DNA of 64,000 nt from Chryseobacterium joostei (GCF_003815775.1 NZ_CP033926.1:3472001-3536000), one strand, 5' to 3'; counted from the first letter of the stretch, positions 53,000 to 61,559 are shown. The notes: generated by a model not told the origin, from the sequence alone. Numbers and translations: made by a program.

Positions 53000-53569
53000 T
53001 TATTTTATTCTTCTTGCTTTTTTGTATTTGTGTGGAAGATTGGCTTTAATGTATTCATCAAGTTTCTTGCGGTCTTTTTCCAGTTCTCTTGGATATTCCG
53101 GGTTGTTTTTTAAAACAATGTCTCCATAATCTTCAATGGTACAAAGGAATTGAGCAGGGTTGCCAATAAATACAGTATTATCCGGCATAGATTGTGATAA
53201 AACAGAATTGGCTCCCAGTATACAGTTGTTTCCAATCTGTACATCCTGAGTAATAACACAATTAATCCCGATTGTACAGTTATTGCCAATTTTAATTCTT
53301 CCAAGAATCCTGGCATCTTCATACCCGGGAAGCTTTCTCAGTAGAGTGGTGGTTCCGCCATGGTTAACAAATCTTACCCCTGCAGCAATATTAACGTCAT
53401 CACCAATTTCAATAAGATAAGGCTCCGTCCCAAAATAGATTTTGTCCGGCATATTGAAATTTTTCCCTACTTTCATACCATGATATTTTGCTGCCTCTAA
53501 ACTGGCTTTGTTTAAAAAGGTATGATAGACGGAATGTATTTTGAGTACTATTCGGTATATGAATATCAT
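53000..53569 (-). CDS. Left-handed beta-helix acyltransferase, maltose/galactoside acetyltransferase-like
   Basis: A 189-aa protein with hexapeptide coils: IEIGDDVNIAAGVRFVNHGG, LGRIKIGNNCTIGINCVITQ, DVQIGNNCILGANSVLSQ, ending GNPAQFLC. The loop between coils (RKLPGYEDARI) is where a catalytic His often lies; VNHGG is a candidate. Divergent from the FabH-like gene with only 44 bp between start codons. Probably O- or N-acetylates a sugar of the cluster product. Confidence 0.8.
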   Translation of the reverse strand: MIFIYRIVLKIHSVYHTFLNKASLEAAKYHGMKVGKNFNMPDKIYFGTEPYLIEIGDDVNIAAGVRFVNHGGTTTLLRKLPGYEDARILGRIKIGNNCTIGINCVITQDVQIGNNCILGANSVLSQSMPDNTVFIGNPAQFLCTIEDYGDIVLKNNPEYPRELEKDRKKLDEYIKANLPHKYKKARRIK

Positions 53570-53587
53570 TATTGTAAATTTGTTTTT

Positions 53588-53595
53588 TACTTTTG
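53588..53595 (+). promoter_or_regulatory. -7 element of the FabH-ACP-SDR operon
   Basis: TACTTTTG, 18 nt before ATG 53614. It rules out the TTG at 53593 as start. Confidence 0.55.
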
Positions 53596-53613
53596 CAAAG
53601 AAAAAGAATTTAT

Positions 53614-54588
53614 ATGATAAAAGTTTCCAAAATAGAATATTATTTGCCGGAGCTGGTTCTTACCAACGAGGATTTGGAAAAAGAGTTCCCTGAATGGAGT
53701 TCCGAAAGGATCCAGGAAAAAGTAGGCATCTCACAACGCCACATCTCAGCAGAAAATGAAACGGTATTAGACCTTGCCGTAAAATCATCAGAAAAACTTT
53801 TCGAGAGCTATGACAGAGAAAAAATAGACTTTATTCTCTTCTGTACCCAAAGTCCGGACTATTTTCTTCCCACTACGGCTTGTATTTTGCAAGATAAGCT
53901 TGAGCTGAGAAAAAATATAGGTGCCATGGATTTTAATTTGGGATGTTCCGGATTTGTTTATGGGCTGGCATTTGCTAAGGGGCTGATTGCAGGAGGAATT
54001 GCCAAAAGTATTCTGCTGATAACCTCAGAAACCTATACAAAGCACATCAATCCAAAAGATAAAGGAAACCGGAGTATATTCGGGGATGCATCTGCTTCAG
54101 CTATTATAGAAAAAGCCGAAAATGGAACAGATTATAAGTTCTGTCTGGGAACGGATGGAAGCGGTGCCGAAAACCTTATTGTAAAAAAAGGAGCTTTCAG
54201 AACAGATTTTGAATTGAATCCTGAGAATGAGTTTGAACCGGAAAACTTGTACATGAACGGACCTGAGATTTTTAATTTTACAATTGAAAATATTCCTGGT
54301 CTGGTAAAAGAAACCATGGAAGTGAATGGTCTGACAATGGATGATATAGACCATTTTGTTTTTCATCAGGCTAATTCTTTCATGCTGAATTATTTAAGAA
54401 AGAAAACCAAAATACCTGCAGAAAAGTTCTATATTGATATGGAAAAAACGGGGAATACCGTTTCTGCAACCATTCCAATTGCATTGAAAAATATGATGGA
54501 TAAAGGAATGTTAAAAGAAGGCGATAAAATTCTGGTAGCAGGATTTGGCGTTGGATATTCCTGGGGCGCCACAATATTGGAAATTTAA
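53614..54588 (+). CDS. FabH-like 3-oxoacyl-ACP synthase III
   Basis: A 324-aa thiolase-fold enzyme. The KASIII triad is intact: Cys111 in DFNLGCSGFVYGLAFAKGL, His in FHQANSFMLNYLRKK and Asn in KTGNTVSATIPIAL. KASIII enzymes condense an acyl-CoA starter with malonyl-ACP. It is followed by its own ACP (27 bp) and an SDR reductase, inside a glycosyltransferase cluster. The likely product is therefore a dedicated short 3-hydroxyacyl chain for decorating a sugar rather than bulk lipid. The housekeeping fabH, fabG and acpP would be elsewhere. Confidence 0.88.
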   Translation: MIKVSKIEYYLPELVLTNEDLEKEFPEWSSERIQEKVGISQRHISAENETVLDLAVKSSEKLFESYDREKIDFILFCTQSPDYFLPTTACILQDKLELRKNIGAMDFNLGCSGFVYGLAFAKGLIAGGIAKSILLITSETYTKHINPKDKGNRSIFGDASASAIIEKAENGTDYKFCLGTDGSGAENLIVKKGAFRTDFELNPENEFEPENLYMNGPEIFNFTIENIPGLVKETMEVNGLTMDDIDHFVFHQANSFMLNYLRKKTKIPAEKFYIDMEKTGNTVSATIPIALKNMMDKGMLKEGDKILVAGFGVGYSWGATILEI

Positions 54589-54615
54589 TTATAAACATCA
54601 TAAAATAAAAAATAT

Positions 54616-54849
54616 ATGAAGACATCCGTTTTTTTAGAAAAGTTACAAGAAGAATTGGAAGAAGATCAAGCTCTTACATTAGACACAAACCTTAAGGAAC
54701 TTGAAAGCTATGATTCCATCAGTTTACTTTCTGTTATTGCTTTTGTAGATGAAAATTTCAATAAAAAGATTGATACAAAACATTTTAAAGACGTTCAGAC
54801 TGTGGCAGATCTTGTAAATATTATTGGTAAAGAAAACTTTGAAGATTAA
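54616..54849 (+). CDS. Acyl carrier protein (cluster-specific)
   Basis: A 77-aa acidic four-helix protein. The phosphopantetheine site is Ser34 in LESYDSISLLSVIAFVDENF (DSI instead of the usual DSL). FNKKIDTKHFKDVQTVADLV is typical of helix III-IV. It lies between the FabH-like and SDR genes; its last base is the first base of the SDR start codon, so translation is coupled. Confidence 0.88.
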   Translation: MKTSVFLEKLQEELEEDQALTLDTNLKELESYDSISLLSVIAFVDENFNKKIDTKHFKDVQTVADLVNIIGKENFED

Positions 54850-55607
54850 TGAATCAGTTTTCATTAAAAGATAAAAATATTCTTATTACAGGGGCTTCTT
54901 CCGGAATCGGGAGAAGCTGTTCTGTAGAATGCAGCAAGAGTGGAGCAAGCCTTATTTTGATTGCAAGGAATGAAGAAGAGCTTCAGAAAACAATCTCCAT
55001 GCTGGCTCCGGAAGCCAAGGCTGAAACCATTATTGCAGATATTGCACAATGTGAAAACCTTGAGGAGCTAATTGCTGAAAAAGTTTCAGAAATAGGAAAA
55101 ATTTCCGGATTTATTCACTGTGCGGGAGTAGAAAAAACACTTCCATTAAAAAAGCATACTCCACAGCTCTATCATGATATTTTTGCAGTTAATGTGATTG
55201 CCGGTTTTGAAATAGCCAAGATTTTATCCCTTAAAAAATATAAAACCGAAACTTCTAGTTTTGTGTTTATTTCCTCTGTAGCAGGCATGGTGGGTGAAAT
55301 TGGGAAGGCTGCTTACTCCTCCAGTAAAGGTGCCGTTATTTCCGGTGCACGTTCTATGGCCATGGAGCTTTCGAGGAGCAATGTCCGTGTCAACAGTATC
55401 AGCCCAGCTATGGTGAATACACCTATTTTGGAAAAGATGTTTGAAAATATTGGTGAAGAAGCTGCCGAGGAAATTCTTAAAAAACACCCTCTGGGAATTG
55501 GAAAACCTGAAGATGTTGCCAATGCCTGTATTTTCTTACTTTCTGATGCTGCAAGATGGATTACGGGTTCAAATTTGGTGGTAGACGGTGGATATTCGGC
55601 GCAGTAG
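54849..55607 (+). CDS. SDR family oxidoreductase, FabG-like 3-oxoacyl-ACP reductase
   Basis: A 252-aa classical short-chain dehydrogenase. NAD(P) loop ITGASSGIGRSCSVECSKSG, catalytic Ser in SFVFISSVAGMVGEIG, and YxxxK in KAAYSSSKGAVI. C-terminal PLGIGKPEDVANACIFLLSD and ITGSNLVVDGGYSAQ are FabG-like. It shares one base with the ACP gene (TAATG overlap), so it probably reduces the 3-oxoacyl group made by the FabH-like enzyme. Its stop directly abuts the stop of the convergent glycosyltransferase gene. Confidence 0.88.
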   Translation: MNQFSLKDKNILITGASSGIGRSCSVECSKSGASLILIARNEEELQKTISMLAPEAKAETIIADIAQCENLEELIAEKVSEIGKISGFIHCAGVEKTLPLKKHTPQLYHDIFAVNVIAGFEIAKILSLKKYKTETSSFVFISSVAGMVGEIGKAAYSSSKGAVISGARSMAMELSRSNVRVNSISPAMVNTPILEKMFENIGEEAAEEILKKHPLGIGKPEDVANACIFLLSDAARWITGSNLVVDGGYSAQ

Positions 55608-56768
55608 CTATTTTGTATAAAGGTCCTCAATAATCCCTTCAACAGCATTGAAGATTTTTTGATTATCAAACTGATCTTCTATCGTTTCAAGGTTTTTTCT
55701 GATCTTGGAAATAAGTTCTTGGTCCGTTAGAAAAGCTTTCATTGCTTCATACATTTCATGGGTATCATAATTGATGAGGTATCCTGTTTCCCTATCTTTT
55801 ACCATGACCCCTACATCACCGGTGTCGGTGGCAATAATTGGTGTTTGAAGAATCAAAGCTTCAGCAACTACAAGAGGCCATGCTTCTGATTCGGAGGATA
55901 AAATGAAATAATCCGCCTTTTTAATATATGGGTAAGGATTCATCCTGTTACCAGTTAAAATAAAAGTGTCCTGAACATTATTGATACGAATCTGCTCCGT
56001 AAGGTTTTTCATTTCCTCTCCATTACCTACAACAACAACACTGTGATGAAAGCCCTCATCAATCAATTTTTTGTGGGCATCAATGAGTTTATGATAACCT
56101 TTTCTGGTATGAAGACGTCCTACAGAAACGAAAACAGGTCCCTGAGGAAAATCGTCTATCTTTTCCCCGGCTTTCTTTTTAATTTCTTCAATAGGAATAG
56201 CATTAATCACAACACTTTCTGCAGGGTATGGCAAATCAGGATATGACTGATGCATAATGTCTTTAATCTTTTGAGAACAATAGATCATATGATCAAATTG
56301 AGGAAAGTTTTTAAGAATATCCGGAACCAGTGGCTGCATACCCGGAACATTAATTTCAGAGTGAAACCATCCAATTTTTTTTGAAGCTCGATTGCTGGAA
56401 TTGATCACAGATGAGAAAGCAGCATAGGTAGGAGCAATCTCAATATCAAATTTTTTATTTCCCAGGATACGGTCAGATACCTTGTGGTCTTTTAAGGCTC
56501 GTGAAAGCTTCATTCTTCGGCGGATAAGCTGAAGCTTATGAATAAGAGCGTTTTGTGAGAAACTTTCCTTTCCCTCAGTTAAATATACCTTTTTTATGTG
56601 TTTTGGAAATTCATCCCGTAGTTCTCCCTGATTCAGGTTCAGGCAAACGGTAATGTCAAACTTTTCAGGATTAAGATTGTTGAGCATACTCAATATAACC
56701 TTTTCCACACCTCCCATTTCCATCGAGCGGTGCCTGAAAAGAACCTGTATTTTCTTATTTTCTGACAT
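55608..56768 (-). CDS. Glycosyltransferase family 4 (GT-B)
   Basis: A 386-aa GT-B enzyme. RSMEMGGVEKVILSMLNNLN, VSVGRLHTRKGYHKLIDAHK, FILTGNRMNPYPYIKKADYF and SSESEAWPLVVAEALILQTP (E-x7-E). Resembles the GT at 50523 along its length. Its ATG overlaps the stop of the upstream GT2 gene by one base, so the two are translated together. Confidence 0.88.
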   Translation of the reverse strand: MSENKKIQVLFRHRSMEMGGVEKVILSMLNNLNPEKFDITVCLNLNQGELRDEFPKHIKKVYLTEGKESFSQNALIHKLQLIRRRMKLSRALKDHKVSDRILGNKKFDIEIAPTYAAFSSVINSSNRASKKIGWFHSEINVPGMQPLVPDILKNFPQFDHMIYCSQKIKDIMHQSYPDLPYPAESVVINAIPIEEIKKKAGEKIDDFPQGPVFVSVGRLHTRKGYHKLIDAHKKLIDEGFHHSVVVVGNGEEMKNLTEQIRINNVQDTFILTGNRMNPYPYIKKADYFILSSESEAWPLVVAEALILQTPIIATDTGDVGVMVKDRETGYLINYDTHEMYEAMKAFLTDQELISKIRKNLETIEDQFDNQKIFNAVEGIIEDLYTK

Positions 56769-57613
56769 TATCTGAACAGTTTTTGTAAAGCAATAATTAT
56801 TTTTTTCTTTATCCTATAGCCAATACCATGCTGATATTCCAAAAGGGAAAAAATTTCCTGATGATTGGTATACTTTTCCGGAATTTTTTTTCCATTGATG
56901 CTTGTGAGGTTTCTTCTTTTCATTGTAGCGAAAACCACCTGAGCAAAGTAATCATAAGATCTTCCCTTGTTATCATTTTGAGAAATCCCACCGGAATGGG
57001 CTCTGTAAAGATAGTTAGTGTCATCAATGAAATAAACATCACCCTTTTCGTACATCTTCAGATATAAATCCTGATCCTCAGCGATTCTTAATTCGGGGTT
57101 CATTTTTTCTGTCTGTTCATAAACATCCTTTCGGAATGTTGTAAAATGACCAATCTGAATAGGGTAATTGAAGAAGTATGGATCCTTGTTTCTTACCTGC
57201 ATTGCCGATTTGTAAGGGGCAATTGGTTTAAGATCCTTATCGCAACCCATAAAACGGGAATAGGTGAGTACCACATTTTTTTTGTGTTCAAAAACGTGCA
57301 TCGCCTTTTCGATGGCTGTAGGAAGAATAGCGTCATCAGGATCTACAAATCCACAAACCTCACCTGTAGCCAGTTCTATAAGCCTGCTTTTAGTAACTCC
57401 TACACCACTGTTTTTTTCGTTTTCAAAAAATCTGAATCTCTCATCTCCTGCAATGATGGCTTTCACCTGATCTCTTTCGGTTTCTGAAGAGGCGTCATCT
57501 ACAATAACGGCTTCCCAGTTCTGGTAGGTCTGCTGAAGCAGAGAGCTGTAGCAATCCCTGAACAGTACCGCGTTGTTGTAGTGGGCTATAAGTACAGAAA
57601 ACTTCATATTCAT
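56768..57613 (-). CDS. Glycosyltransferase family 2 (GT-A)
   Basis: A 281-aa GT-A enzyme. FSVLIAHYNNAVLFRDCYSS, WEAVIVDDASSETERDQV, and the DxD-type metal site in GFVDPDDAILPTAIEKAM. FFNYPIQIGHFTTFRKDVYE and RIAEDQDLYLKMYEKGDVYF (E-D catalytic region) follow. The ATG at 57613 overlaps an upstream TGA as ATGA, suggesting coupling to a preceding small frame; a second ATG is two codons in (57607). Confidence 0.88.
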   Translation of the reverse strand: MNMKFSVLIAHYNNAVLFRDCYSSLLQQTYQNWEAVIVDDASSETERDQVKAIIAGDERFRFFENEKNSGVGVTKSRLIELATGEVCGFVDPDDAILPTAIEKAMHVFEHKKNVVLTYSRFMGCDKDLKPIAPYKSAMQVRNKDPYFFNYPIQIGHFTTFRKDVYEQTEKMNPELRIAEDQDLYLKMYEKGDVYFIDDTNYLYRAHSGGISQNDNKGRSYDYFAQVVFATMKRRNLTSINGKKIPEKYTNHQEIFSLLEYQHGIGYRIKKKIIIALQKLFR

Positions 57614-57796
57614 TTAAAAGAGTATTGAGGGGTTAATTTCTGACCGTAAAGTTCAATATTTTTATCAGTAAATACATCAATGATTACTGATGGATGTCTC
57701 AGAAAGGATGTTGGAAGAAAATTGTTCATTGAAACTGGGATCTTGATGGTAAAATGGCCCTTTTCATAAAGAGGATATGGCCTTATTTTTTTTCAC
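57610..57796 (-). pseudogene. Hidden small frame coupled to the GT2 gene, interrupted at an A8 run
   Basis: On the minus strand a frame is open from 57792 to TGA at 57612-57610, which overlaps the GT2 start as ATGA. It encodes protein-like sequence (PYPLYEKGHFTIKIPVSMNN, LPTSFLRHPSVIIDV, DKNIELYGQKLTPQYSF). The only start in this frame is an internal ATG at 57729 (39 residues). A GTG at 57796, 10 nt after a TATATTTG box, is one base out of frame across an 8-A run (57786-57793); with seven A it would give about 60 residues beginning MKKIRPYPLYEKGH. Options: a decayed gene, slippage-dependent expression, a sequencing indel, or only the 39-aa form. No family recognised. Confidence 0.45.
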
Positions 57797-57806
57797 TTGA
57801 GTTACA

Positions 57807-57814
57807 CAAATATA
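57807..57814 (-). promoter_or_regulatory. -7 element upstream of the hidden frame and GT2-GT4 pair
   Basis: The minus strand reads TATATTTG. It is the nearest box for the minus-strand unit 57796-55608, and divergent from the box at 57848. Confidence 0.5.
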
Positions 57815-57847
57815 ATCTGTTTTTATATTAAATGAAAAAAAAATCTT

Positions 57848-57855
57848 TATTTTTG
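57848..57855 (+). promoter_or_regulatory. -7 element of the methyltransferase gene
   Basis: TATTTTTG, 19 nt before the GTG start at 57875. Confidence 0.5.
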
Positions 57856-57874
57856 CTCTATTAAAGGCAACACA

Positions 57875-58645
57875 GTGAGTGAAATAACAAGAGTTCTCAA
57901 AACATTTATCGGGTATCTGAAAAGGCCCGACCTTTATCCGGAACTGGGTAGAAAAATTATTAAAAATACGGTTAACAGAGGCAATGCATTCAAGGGAAAG
58001 GAAAAAACCAATTCCTGGGCAGCCGAAAGAGCGGTAACACAGAAAGAAGCTGTTTCAAAGCTTTTTGGACTTGAGATAGAGGCTTTCCGTAGCAATTATC
58101 AGGAAATTTTAGCAACAGCAGCGCAAAAGGAGAAAGACTGTCCCGTAAAAATGGGTGGCCCCGGTGCTTTGGAACTTATTTACTATGCCTGCGAATTTAC
58201 GAATGCTAAACATGTCGTAGAAACAGGAGTTGCTTATGGATGGTCTTCATTAGCTACGCTTTTATCATTAGTAAAAAGAAACGGAACATTATATAGTTCA
58301 GATATGCCTTACCTTGCACAGGATGGCGATCAATATGTAGGATATGTAGTTCCTGAAATCCTTAAGACGGGTTGGAAGCTATTCCGTTTTGCGGATAAGG
58401 AATCTCTACCGAAGATATTTTCAGAAAATGCTACGTTCGATGTTCTTCACTATGATTCTGATAAGAGTTATAACGGAAGAATGTGGGCTTATGATGAGCT
58501 TTACAAACATCTGAGAAAAGGAGGTGTTTTCATTAGTGATGATATCGGAGATAACTCTGCCTATCAGGATTTCTGTGAAAAAAATAATATAGAAACCACA
58601 GTTGTAGAATACGAAGGAAAATATATTGGTGTTTTTATTAAATAG
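57875..58645 (+). CDS. Class I SAM-dependent methyltransferase (Methyltransf_24-like)
   Basis: A 256-aa protein starting at GTG (no ATG is available upstream in frame before the promoter). SAM-binding motif I HVVETGVAYGWSSLATLLSL, motif II-type GTLYSSDMPY, then FDVLHYDSDKSYNGRMWAYD and LRKGGVFISDDIGDN, the usual post-motif pattern of Methyltransf_24. A basic N-terminal extension (KTFIGYLKRPDLYPELGRKI) precedes the fold. Position in the cluster suggests sugar or glycan O-methylation, but no substrate can be read. Confidence 0.82.
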   Translation: MSEITRVLKTFIGYLKRPDLYPELGRKIIKNTVNRGNAFKGKEKTNSWAAERAVTQKEAVSKLFGLEIEAFRSNYQEILATAAQKEKDCPVKMGGPGALELIYYACEFTNAKHVVETGVAYGWSSLATLLSLVKRNGTLYSSDMPYLAQDGDQYVGYVVPEILKTGWKLFRFADKESLPKIFSENATFDVLHYDSDKSYNGRMWAYDELYKHLRKGGVFISDDIGDNSAYQDFCEKNNIETTVVEYEGKYIGVFIK

Positions 58646-58784
58646 CTTGTAAAACAGGATAATTATTTCTCTTTTTATAATATCCGCTTAATTAAAATAT
58701 TGATAGGCTTTCCTATAGTTGAAGATTTCTGGATGAAAAAAATGTTTAAATAAAAACTTATAACACGACTGTTTAGCAGTTTAT

Positions 58785-59807
58785 ATGAAGATAAGCCAGA
58801 TTACATTTACCAGGTTTCTTGCCGCTATGGCAATTGTCATTTCCCATTTCAATAAAGATCTGTTTTTATATAACATTGATTATATTTCAAATATCTTTCT
58901 GAGAGCCAATGTTGGAGTAAGTTACTTCTTCATTCTTTCGGGTTTTATTATGATTGTAGCCTATCACAAAAAAGATAGAATTGGATACTTTGATTATTAT
59001 AAAAACAGATTTGCAAGGATCTATCCGCTATATGTAGTAGGGCTTTTGCTTTATCTGGTTACAAGATATTACAACTTCAGTATTTACAAAGGGTTTTTAT
59101 ATCTGTTTGGGCTTCAGAGTTGGGTTCCGGGTGAAGCCATGATCCTTAATTTTCCCGGGTGGTCTATTTCTGTAGAGTTTTTATTTTATCTGATATTTCC
59201 TTTGCTGTACAATTATTTTTATTCCAAGGGAAATAAGAGTATCTGGGTGGTAACCATCATTATCTGGATTATTACTCAGGTTTTCTGCAACCTTTATGCA
59301 GATTCATCCTATTATAAAGGACCTCATACGGAAAGTCATGAGCTGCTGTATTATTTCCCTCTGATGCATATTAATGAGTTTTTAGTAGGAAATCTTGCAG
59401 GATTATATTTTGTGAAAAATTCTGGACAGAAGAATTTTGATATTCCGGTGATTATCATTTTTGCTGCCATTTTAGTATCCTTAATTTTTGTTCCTCTTTT
59501 TTATCATGATGGTTTGATGGCGCTTCTTTTTATTCCGCTTATTATTTTAATCTCACGGAATAACGGAACATTAACGAAGTTATTTTCATTAAAACCTTTG
59601 GAATATTTGGGAGAGGCAAGCTATGCTGTATATATTACCCATATTCCTATTTTATATATACTTAGAGAAATATTGAAAGAATACCATCTTGATATCAACA
59701 CTATATTTGGAATTTATATCATTGTTCTTATTATGACTTCCATTTTGTTTTATCAATTTATAGAAAAACCATTGAGAGATTATCTGAAAAAGCTGAATAT
59801 CAGATAA
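58785..59807 (+). CDS. Acyltransferase 3 family membrane protein
   Basis: A 340-aa protein with about ten membrane segments. Catalytic His in FTRFLAAMAIVISHFNKD. GVSYFFILSGFIMIVAYHKK, YKNRFARIYPLYVVGLLLYL and NFPGWSISVEFLFYLIFPLL (the W-S-x-E motif) are all standard for AT3 (OafA/NodX-type) enzymes. LGEASYAVYITHIPILY is near the end. Such proteins acylate, mostly acetylate, sugars of O-antigen or exopolysaccharide at the membrane. Confidence 0.9.
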   Translation: MKISQITFTRFLAAMAIVISHFNKDLFLYNIDYISNIFLRANVGVSYFFILSGFIMIVAYHKKDRIGYFDYYKNRFARIYPLYVVGLLLYLVTRYYNFSIYKGFLYLFGLQSWVPGEAMILNFPGWSISVEFLFYLIFPLLYNYFYSKGNKSIWVVTIIIWIITQVFCNLYADSSYYKGPHTESHELLYYFPLMHINEFLVGNLAGLYFVKNSGQKNFDIPVIIIFAAILVSLIFVPLFYHDGLMALLFIPLIILISRNNGTLTKLFSLKPLEYLGEASYAVYITHIPILYILREILKEYHLDINTIFGIYIIVLIMTSILFYQFIEKPLRDYLKKLNIR

Positions 59808-59814
59808 AAATCTT

Positions 59815-59822
59815 TACTTTTG
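59815..59822 (+). promoter_or_regulatory. -7 element upstream of the structured leader/MBOAT region
   Basis: TACTTTTG right after the AT3 stop; predicts a roughly 300-nt transcript before the MBOAT start. Confidence 0.5.
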
Positions 59823-60124
59823 TAATAAAGCAACACAATTTTAGAAATGAAAAGAGTTTCCCACACCTACGTGTCGAGTGAAAATTCGATATACCTTATC
59901 TATAAAGAGAATAATAAAAAAAAACTGACTGTATCTGTAGATTGTACATCTATATTTTAAATCAATAAAAAATAGTTATGTACAAAACATTTTCAAAACC
60001 AATTGCTTAGCCGTTGAAACAACAACGCTTTACTCAGTTTAATCTGAGAAAAGAACTGCATTGGGATTGAAACTTTAGAGCCGTAAGGAAGTATAAGGCT
60101 ATTAACAAATTCTAAAGACACAGT
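59823..60124 (+). ncRNA. Structured 5' leader or small RNA upstream of the MBOAT gene
   Basis: Downstream of the TACTTTTG box several hairpins follow in order: GTGTCGA/TCGATAT (59871-59877 with 59886-59892, two G-U); AGC-c-GTTG/CAACGCT (60009-60016 with 60023-60029); CTCAG/CTGAG (60033-60037 with 60044-60048); and a long-range CTTTAGA/TCTAAAG (60073-60079 with 60111-60117) enclosing GCC/GGC (60080-60082 with 60097-60099). The last helix ends 7 nt before the MBOAT ATG, so refolding could control its translation. Not a riboswitch class I recognise. Confidence 0.4.
59847..59960 (+). CDS. Possible 37-aa small ORF in the leader
   Basis: ATG 59847 to TAA 59958-59960 encodes 37 residues (MKRVSHTYVSSENSIYLIY..., ending CTSIF), 24 nt after a TAnnTTTG box. 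Composition is protein-like and moderately basic. It overlaps the first predicted hairpin of the leader, so it may be a leader peptide, a small protein or chance. Confidence 0.3.
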   Translation: MKRVSHTYVSSENSIYLIYKENNKKKLTVSVDCTSIF

Positions 60125-61558
60125 ATGTTATTCAATTCAATAGGATTTCTCATTTTTCTGCCAATAGTATTTTGTCTCTATTGGTTTGTATTCAATAAAA
60201 AATTCCAGCATCAGAACAGGTTGTTATTGTTGGCCAGTTTTTATTTTTATGCCTGTTGGGACTGGAGGTTTCTCTTTTTACTCATGTTTTCCATAGGACT
60301 GGATTATTTATCCGGTATTAAAATTGAGAATAGCCGAAGTAATCGGGAAGCCAAATTCTGGCTTACCTTAAGTATTGTAATCAATCTTGGCTTTTTAGGT
60401 TTTTTCAAATATTATAATTTCTTTGTTGACAGTTTCGCGGAACTTTTGGGCGGTTTTGGATTCAAGGTGAATGTGTGGCTTATCAATATTATTCTTCCGG
60501 TAGGTATTTCTTTCTATACATTCCATGGACTGTCCTATGTGATTGACGTTTATAAAAAAAGAATAAAAGCAGAAAGAAACTTTACAGATTATGCCGTTTT
60601 TGTAAGTTATTTTCCTCTTCTTGTAGCGGGTCCCATAGAAAGAGCTACCCATCTTTTACCTCAAATACAAAGGAAAAGAATTTTCAATTATGAACAGGCC
60701 GTAGACGGGATGCGCCAGATCCTGTGGGGATTTTTCAAGAAAATGGTAATTGCGGATACCTGTGCACCTCTGGTAAATGAGATCTTTACCAATTACCAAA
60801 CAGAAAGTCCTGTAAATCTTGCAATAGGTGCTGTTTTATTTGCTTTTCAGATCTATGGTGACTTTTCTGGATATTCTGATATAGCATTGGGGGTTTCAAG
60901 ATTGTTTGGAATTGAACTGCTAAAGAACTTCGCTTTTCCCTATTTCTCAAGAGACATAGCAGAGTTTTGGAGAAGATGGCATATTTCACTTTCCTCATGG
61001 TTTAGAGATTACCTGTATATTCCCTTGGGAGGAAGCAAAGGAGGGCTTCTGATGAAGATCAGGAATACATTTATTATCTTTCTTGTTTCAGGGTTCTGGC
61101 ATGGTGCCAATTGGACATTTATTATCTGGGGTGGCCTGAATGCTTTATACTTTATGCCGCTGCTGATTATGAATAAAAACCGTCAGAACATGGAGGTTGC
61201 AGCGCAGGGAAAGATATTACCATCATTTAAGGAATGTTTTCAGATTCTAATCACATTTTTAGTGACCTGTATCGCATGGATATTTTTCAGAGCAGAATCT
61301 GTCTCACAGGCTTGTCATTATATTGGCAGAATTTTTAGCCGAGAACTTTTTTCCCTACCACCTACCTTGCCAATCAAGGCATTGGCGTTGATCATATTCA
61401 TGCTCTTTATAGAATGGATCAACAGAGAAAGATTTCATGGCTTGGAAATTAAAAGATTTCATCCGTGGATGAGACGTGTTTTTTATCTTATAGTTATTTA
61501 CATTATTCTCCGATATGCCAATTTCGGGAATAATGAATTCATTTATTTTCAGTTTTAG
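60125..61558 (+). CDS. MBOAT family O-acyltransferase (AlgI-like)
   Basis: A 477-aa multi-spanning protein. Catalytic His in VSGFWHGANWTFIIWGGLNA (about residue 323). AEFWRRWHISLSSWFRDYLY (about 286) and GPIERATHLLPQIQRKR are also AlgI/PatA-type signatures. It moves acyl groups, usually acetyl, across the inner membrane to an exported glycan, together with a periplasmic SGNH partner; the next gene, one base downstream, fits that role. The ATG is chosen at the first codon after the structured leader. Confidence 0.92.
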   Translation: MLFNSIGFLIFLPIVFCLYWFVFNKKFQHQNRLLLLASFYFYACWDWRFLFLLMFSIGLDYLSGIKIENSRSNREAKFWLTLSIVINLGFLGFFKYYNFFVDSFAELLGGFGFKVNVWLINIILPVGISFYTFHGLSYVIDVYKKRIKAERNFTDYAVFVSYFPLLVAGPIERATHLLPQIQRKRIFNYEQAVDGMRQILWGFFKKMVIADTCAPLVNEIFTNYQTESPVNLAIGAVLFAFQIYGDFSGYSDIALGVSRLFGIELLKNFAFPYFSRDIAEFWRRWHISLSSWFRDYLYIPLGGSKGGLLMKIRNTFIIFLVSGFWHGANWTFIIWGGLNALYFMPLLIMNKNRQNMEVAAQGKILPSFKECFQILITFLVTCIAWIFFRAESVSQACHYIGRIFSRELFSLPPTLPIKALALIIFMLFIEWINRERFHGLEIKRFHPWMRRVFYLIVIYIILRYANFGNNEFIYFQF

Positions 61559-61559
61559 C

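Noticed and set aside
57786..57793. A8 run as proof of phase variation
   Set aside because: One sequence cannot show variation; kept as a hypothesis only, since A runs are common in this AT-rich genome.
60073..60117. TTTAGAGCC ... AAGGCTATTAACAA resembles part of a Cas9 tracrRNA
   Set aside because: The likeness is superficial; no repeat array, anti-repeat or cas gene is in the window.
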